DNA from: Olivibacter oleidegradans
Lineage (GTDB): Bacteria > Bacteroidota > Bacteroidia > Sphingobacteriales > Sphingobacteriaceae
NCBI RefSeq assembly: GCF_042432805.1
Contig: NZ_JBHLWO010000002.1
Coordinates: forward strand, 1,302,001-1,366,000
Direction: 5' to 3'
Length of the DNA stretch: 64,000 bases
Within the stretch, counting starts at the first letter, position 1. Each line of letters opens with the position of its first letter. The translations under genes and the position numbers were made by a program. The notes below the pieces were generated by a model, which searched no databases, was not told the DNA's origin, and saw only the letters and a program-made list of their open reading frames with translations. Below, one piece after another: positions 59,778-64,000 of the stretch.

Positions 59778-61115
59778 ATGTCATCCATTTTAATCAAGGC
59801 CGCTACCATTGTAAACGAAGGAACTACTCAGATCGCTGATTTATATATAAACCATGGTATAATAGAAATGATTTCGTCGGAGATTAACCACCCGGCCGAT
59901 CACATAATTCGTGCGGAGGGTTTACATCTTTTTCCAGGCCTAATCGACGATCAAGTCCATTTTCGAGAACCTGGTTTGACACACAAAGCAGATATATGGC
60001 ATGAAAGCAGGGCCGCCGTTGCCGGTGGTACTACCAGCTTTATGGAAATGCCCAACACGGTTCCAAATACGTTGACTCAGGGGTTGTTAGCAGACAAATA
60101 TAGAATAGCATCAAAAAACTCGTTGGCAAATTATTCCTTTTTTATGGGAGCTGCTAATGACAATTTGGAGGAAGTATTAAAAACCAATCCCAAAGATGTC
60201 TGTGGTATCAAAGTCTTTATGGGATCATCAACCGGAAATATGCTTGTTGATAACCAAAAGACCTTAGAGGCTATCTTTAGAAATGCACCTATCCTTATTG
60301 CAACACATTGCGAAGATGAAGCTACAATACGGCAGAATTTAACAAATTTCAAGAATCAGTATGGCGATAAACTTACGCCGGATATGCATCCTTTGATACG
60401 ATCTGCCGAAGCTTGTTATTTATCATCTTCAAGCGCAGTAGCACTTGCGGAGAAGTTTGGTACTCGATTACATATTTTACATATTTCGACCGCAAAGGAA
60501 ACGCACCTGTTTAGAAACGATATACCGCTTAAAGAAAAAAGAATAACGGCAGAAGCATGCATTCATCATTTGTGGTTTAACGATCAGGACTATAAAACGA
60601 AGGGCAATTTCATCAAATGGAACCCTGCGGTAAAAACGAAGGAAGACCAAAGAGAAATTCTACGGGCGGTGTTGGACGGAAGACTAGACGTAATAGCTAC
60701 CGATCATGCGCCACATACGCTGGAAGAAAAATCCAAGCCGTATATCGACGCGCCATCAGGAGGACCTTTAGTACAGCATGCACTCCAAGCCCTCCTTGAC
60801 TTATACCATGAAGGAAAGCTAACGCTAACGGATATTGCTTGGAAAACCGCTCATAATACGGCAATTTGTTTCCAGGTTGAAAATAGAGGTTTTATTCGTG
60901 AAGGTTATTTCGCAGATCTTGTATTAGTTGATCTAAACAAGCCATATACTGTTAGTTCATCCAACATCCTATCAAAATGTGGTTGGTCGCCGTTTGATGG
61001 ATATACATTTAAATCCTCGATTACACATACGATTGTCTCCGGAAATCTGGCTTTTGAAAATGAAAAAATTGTGAGCAACGAACCGGGGAAACGCCTATTA
61101 TTTGAAAGAGATTAG
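59778..61115 (+). CDS. pyrC: Dihydroorotase (class I)
   Basis: Product of 445 aa from ATG 59778. It closes the dihydroorotate ring in pyrimidine synthesis. Metal-site residues visible: IDDQVHFREPG, carboxylated Lys in GIKVFMGSSTG, His in ATHCEDE and LHILHIS, and catalytic Asp in IATDHAPHT. In the usual DxHxHxREPG the first His is replaced by Gln59; I recall the same DDQVH in other Bacteroidota dihydroorotases, so this seems lineage-typical. The protein lacks a carbamoyl-phosphate partner here; other pyr genes are elsewhere. Its operon continues with an LD-carboxypeptidase after 35 bases. Confidence 0.9.
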   Translation: MSSILIKAATIVNEGTTQIADLYINHGIIEMISSEINHPADHIIRAEGLHLFPGLIDDQVHFREPGLTHKADIWHESRAAVAGGTTSFMEMPNTVPNTLTQGLLADKYRIASKNSLANYSFFMGAANDNLEEVLKTNPKDVCGIKVFMGSSTGNMLVDNQKTLEAIFRNAPILIATHCEDEATIRQNLTNFKNQYGDKLTPDMHPLIRSAEACYLSSSSAVALAEKFGTRLHILHISTAKETHLFRNDIPLKEKRITAEACIHHLWFNDQDYKTKGNFIKWNPAVKTKEDQREILRAVLDGRLDVIATDHAPHTLEEKSKPYIDAPSGGPLVQHALQALLDLYHEGKLTLTDIAWKTAHNTAICFQVENRGFIREGYFADLVLVDLNKPYTVSSSNILSKCGWSPFDGYTFKSSITHTIVSGNLAFENEKIVSNEPGKRLLFERD

Positions 61116-61150
61116 CTAATTCAGGTAAATTCAATCACAACCATTAGGCA

Positions 61151-62209
61151 ATGGATAGACGAACTCTTTTGCGTTTCATGGGAACTGGCATAGCATATGT
61201 CACATCGGCGAATTTGAACCTGCCTACGGTGCAGGCTGCCAAGAAAAACATGCCTAAGATAGCCCCGATTTATCCTGAAAAATTAAAACCTGGCGATACT
61301 ATTGGTATCATTTCTCCCTCGTCGGCTATTGATGGAAACTTGCCATTTATGCTAGCACAAGAGACATTCGAAGCCCTGGGATTTAAAGTTAAATGGGGTA
61401 AGCATACCCATGATCGCTTCGGCCATCTTGCAGGGAATGATAAACAAAAATTGGATGACTTGCATGATATGTTCGAAGATACGCGGGTTAAAGCTATAGT
61501 TTGCATGCGTGGAGGTTCAGGCGCTGCGAGGTTGTTAGATAAAATAGATTACAATCTAATAAGACACCATCCTAAAATATTTTTGGGATATAGTGACATT
61601 ACAGCTTTACACGCTGCTATACACAGTCAAACAGGTTTGATAACTTTTCATGGCCCGGTAGGATCGAGTTCCTGGCCGACCCTAGTCGTGGAGCAGTTCC
61701 GAGATATTTTCTTTAACGGCATCCCCCCACTCTACCGCAATCCATTGAACAAAGGTGACGATCTTATTCCAAGGCAAAACCGTATCCAAACAATTGTCCC
61801 CGGTATTGCCAAAGGCAAATTATTAGGTGGAAATCTTACCGTTTTGACCAGTATTGCCGGTTCAAAATATTATCCAGATTTTGATAATAGCATTTTATTT
61901 TTGGAAGATGTATCAGAAGAACCATATCGAGTTGAACGCATGTTTTGTCAGCTGAAGCTAAACGGTACACTCGATAAAATCAAAGGTTTTATTTTTGGAA
62001 AATGCACAGATTGCTCGCCTAGTGGTGGTTATGGCTCATTGACACTCGATCAAATTTTAGAAGATTATATTAAACCACTTCGTATACCCGCTTATCAGGG
62101 TGCACTAATTGGTCATATTCGCGAGCAGTTTATTCTTCCTGTCGGCGCAGAAGTTACGATGAACGCAAATGAAGGCACATTTCTTGTTGAAGGGAAGATG
62201 GTTTCTTAA
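61151..62209 (+). CDS. S66-family LD-carboxypeptidase with twin-arginine-like signal
   Basis: Product of 352 aa. The N-terminus has MDRRTLLRFMGTGIAY and an Ala-rich cleavage region (PTVQAA), a Tat-type signal, so it acts in the periplasm. The S66 family (LdcA/MccF) appears as GDTIGIISPSSAID, ARVKAIVCMRGGSGAARLL-like MRGGSGAARLL and the nucleophile Ser in FLGYSDITALH near residue 148; the His is in GHIREQF. It cuts the LD bond of the muropeptide tetrapeptide. It sits between dihydroorotase and an M14 carboxypeptidase on the same strand, which suggests joint processing of wall peptides. Confidence 0.9.
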   Translation: MDRRTLLRFMGTGIAYVTSANLNLPTVQAAKKNMPKIAPIYPEKLKPGDTIGIISPSSAIDGNLPFMLAQETFEALGFKVKWGKHTHDRFGHLAGNDKQKLDDLHDMFEDTRVKAIVCMRGGSGAARLLDKIDYNLIRHHPKIFLGYSDITALHAAIHSQTGLITFHGPVGSSSWPTLVVEQFRDIFFNGIPPLYRNPLNKGDDLIPRQNRIQTIVPGIAKGKLLGGNLTVLTSIAGSKYYPDFDNSILFLEDVSEEPYRVERMFCQLKLNGTLDKIKGFIFGKCTDCSPSGGYGSLTLDQILEDYIKPLRIPAYQGALIGHIREQFILPVGAEVTMNANEGTFLVEGKMVS

Positions 62210-62251
62210 AATGAATTAGGTCTGTGGTTATTTCTCACAATCCCGTGCAAT

Positions 62252-63739
62252 ATGAAGTTAATTAAAATCGTATTCTTTGCTTTACTTACAATAAGCGCCT
62301 GTCAGCGCGAAAAATCCAGCTTTAACAACAAAAAAAACTATAGTCCCGATACCGCTATGTTAGCAACTGCTTTTGAAACTTTTAAAGAAAAAAATCTTAC
62401 GCATCGTCGATTTAAACACGCAGATATAGAGCCTTTGATATTAAAACGAGAAGAGAGTAAGCTTTTTGAAATAAGTAAGTTAGGCCAATCCGTACAAAAA
62501 AGAACGCTTTATCAGCTGAAATATGGCTCAGGAAATAAACGAGTGATGCTATGGTCACAAATGCACGGTAACGAAAGTACCGCTACCATGGCGCTATTTG
62601 ATCTCTTTAATTTTTTGGAGGGTAGAAATGACCAATTTGATTCCGTTCGAAATCTGCTGAACAAAGAAACAACATTGTACTTTCTACCCATGATCAATCC
62701 CGATGGTGCTGAAATTTTTAACCGCAGAAATGCGTTGGACATCGATTTAAATCGAGATGCCCGCGAAACCGCGAGCCCGGAGGCTCGCATACTAAAACAT
62801 GCTGCCGAAGTTAACAAACCGGCATTCGGCTTTAATTTGCATGATCAACATATTTATTACAACGTTCCGGGCACGCCAAATCCAGCGACAATATCGTTCT
62901 TGGCACCAGCTTATAATCATGAAAAAGACATTAATGATGTAAGGGGCCGAGCGATGCAACTTATTGTGGGAATGAATAAAATCTTACAGCAATACATCCC
63001 CAATGGTGTGGCTAAATACGATGACACACATGAACCCCGCGGTTTCGGCGACAATTTTCAGAAATGGGGAGCCAGCACGGTGCTTATCGAATCGGGAGGT
63101 TATAAAAATGATCCCGAAAAGCAATATATCCGAAAGCTAAACTTTTTGATTATTTTAAACGCCTTGATTGAGATCGCACAAGAAAGTTATACCCAGTATG
63201 AACAAAAGGCTTATCAAGATATTCCTGAAAATGCGACTAAACTATGTGATCTATTAATAAGGAATATCCAAGCTGAGCGAGACTCGGTAACCTATCCGAT
63301 TGATCTAGCGATTAAAAGAGACGAATTGAATGCACCGGACAGCGCATTTTATATACGAGGTAGAATTGACGATGTAGGTGACCTGAAAGATAGTTACGGC
63401 TATGAGGAGTTGGATGCGAAAGGGCTTAGTTTTATGAAAGGGAAATTGTATCCGACAGCAATAAATCATCCCAACGAACTCACAAAGGAAAAGGTTATCG
63501 GATTATTGCGAGCAGGTTACATTGCTGTTCAAGTTAAAAACGTAGCGAATAATAAACACTATAAATGGCCGCTTCTTTTAACCGGTAACGGAACAATTTA
63601 TGGCAACAGTCCAACGCTCGGAAGTCAGGCGAATTTTTTTCTTGCTAAAGAGGGTGAACCTAAGTATGCCATTGTAAATGGTTATTTGGTTGACTTGTCG
63701 AAAGAGCTGGATGAAAACTTTAAAAATTATATTCAATAA
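62252..63739 (+). CDS. M14-family zinc carboxypeptidase lipoprotein
   Basis: Product of 495 aa. Signal peptide KLIKIVFFALLTISACQRE with lipidation Cys17, so probably a membrane-anchored periplasmic enzyme. M14 zinc ligands are His and Glu in WSQMHGNESTATM and His in FGFNLHDQH; substrate-binding residues lie in NPDGAEIFNRRN and DIDLNRD; catalytic Glu is in VLIESGGY. The last ~150 residues form a non-peptidase domain of unknown type. It could trim wall peptides or extracellular peptides. It follows the LD-carboxypeptidase after 42 bases in the same direction. Confidence 0.9.
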   Translation: MKLIKIVFFALLTISACQREKSSFNNKKNYSPDTAMLATAFETFKEKNLTHRRFKHADIEPLILKREESKLFEISKLGQSVQKRTLYQLKYGSGNKRVMLWSQMHGNESTATMALFDLFNFLEGRNDQFDSVRNLLNKETTLYFLPMINPDGAEIFNRRNALDIDLNRDARETASPEARILKHAAEVNKPAFGFNLHDQHIYYNVPGTPNPATISFLAPAYNHEKDINDVRGRAMQLIVGMNKILQQYIPNGVAKYDDTHEPRGFGDNFQKWGASTVLIESGGYKNDPEKQYIRKLNFLIILNALIEIAQESYTQYEQKAYQDIPENATKLCDLLIRNIQAERDSVTYPIDLAIKRDELNAPDSAFYIRGRIDDVGDLKDSYGYEELDAKGLSFMKGKLYPTAINHPNELTKEKVIGLLRAGYIAVQVKNVANNKHYKWPLLLTGNGTIYGNSPTLGSQANFFLAKEGEPKYAIVNGYLVDLSKELDENFKNYIQ

Positions 63740-63777
63740 TGAGGAAACAGACTGGAAGAAACGAGGTGTCAATCGAA

Positions 63778-64000
63778 CTATTTCACCTTCTTTATGCCCT
63801 CTATTTCCCGGTTTGCTAAATAGCGACGCGCTGCTACTACCGTTCGACTTTCAAAATCATCATAATTGGAGGCTCCGGGCACCATACTGTTGATCCTCAC
63901 CTTGCCTGCGGCGTGGATGAAGCTACCATCGCCTATATATAATGCCACATGGGTTACCTTGGCATTTGAGCTTCTATGCTTTCCTCCAGCAAAAAATAGG
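63778..64000 (-). CDS. NlpC/P60 (C40) peptidase, C-terminal part (5' end outside window)
   Basis: Reading the minus strand from 64000 gives 73 codons ending at TAG 63778-63780; the start lies beyond the window. The fragment contains VTHVALYIGDGSFIHAAGKV, the second half of the NlpC/P60 catalytic core, with the catalytic His in THVALYIG; the catalytic Cys must lie outside. It ends VVAARRYLANREIEGIKKVK. Such enzymes cut the peptide of peptidoglycan. It is convergent with the M14 gene, with 38 bases between their stops. Confidence 0.85.
   Translation of the reverse strand, partial: LFFAGGKHRSSNAKVTHVALYIGDGSFIHAAGKVRINSMVPGASNYDDFESRTVVAARRYLANREIEGIKKVK

Noticed and set aside
1..64000. CRISPR arrays, insertion sequences, prophage, toxin-antitoxin or defence islands
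   Set aside because: No spaced direct repeats, transposase, integrase or defence gene motifs were seen on either strand.

Overview
The window looks like chromosome of a Bacteroidota species, most probably family Sphingobacteriaceae (Sphingobacterium/Olivibacter-like). The evidence is a SusC/SusD pair, gliding-type GldC, large single-chain PurL, LytTR/LytS-type and XRE regulators of Sphingobacteria type, DUF4397/DUF4142/DUF6496/DUF3050 proteins, A+T-rich spacers and promoters that read TTG-N20-TAnnTTTG (the Bacteroidota -33/-7 type). No transposase, integrase, phage gene or CRISPR array was seen. Both ends cut genes: a DUF4142 lipoprotein on the left and an NlpC/P60 peptidase on the right.

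Left part (1-13.6 kb): small stress or envelope proteins (DUF4142, low-affinity iron permease family, DUF2383 four-helix bundle), a LuxR-type regulator with a dead receiver, a UvrD/Rep-like helicase, an AraC regulator facing a zinc alcohol dehydrogenase, an OmpA-like lipoprotein, a small HTH regulator, a Tat-signal Gfo/Idh/MocA oxidoreductase, then a minus-strand operon of YbjJ-like MFS transporter, HAD phosphatase and DeoR regulator with a strong inverted repeat at its front edge, and a cold-shock-domain protein with a long unknown C-terminal region.

Middle (13.7-33.4 kb): a large FAD/Fe-S D-2-hydroxyacid dehydrogenase faces a FadR-type regulator plus Fsr-like MFS transporter across a shared control region. 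Then come two small unknown proteins, a CPA2 cation/proton antiporter, a LytS/LytTR two-component pair, purL, a divergent tRNA-Cys with C33, a TonB-receptor-like outer-membrane protein, DUF6496, a histidine kinase with a degenerate receiver, and tRNA-Gly.

Right part (33.4-64 kb): sbcCD, a TSUP transporter with its DUF1634 partner, a D-2-hydroxyacid dehydrogenase, cold-shock protein, 1-Cys peroxiredoxin, DUF3050, a PhnP-like metallo-hydrolase with a small partner, LolA, FtsK, DUF4397, a DeaD/DbpA-like helicase, gamma-glutamyltransferase, GpsA, an isolated SusCD pair, GldC with a small membrane protein and an RhlE-like helicase, and finally dihydroorotase, LD-carboxypeptidase, M14 carboxypeptidase and NlpC/P60, several of which act on peptidoglycan peptides.

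Most of the window is ordinary housekeeping chromosome. I did not find a clear multi-gene system of an unknown kind. The best leads are the tRNA-Cys with C33, the cold-shock-domain fusion, the operator-like repeats beside regulators, and two signalling proteins whose receiver domains have lost their phosphoacceptor.
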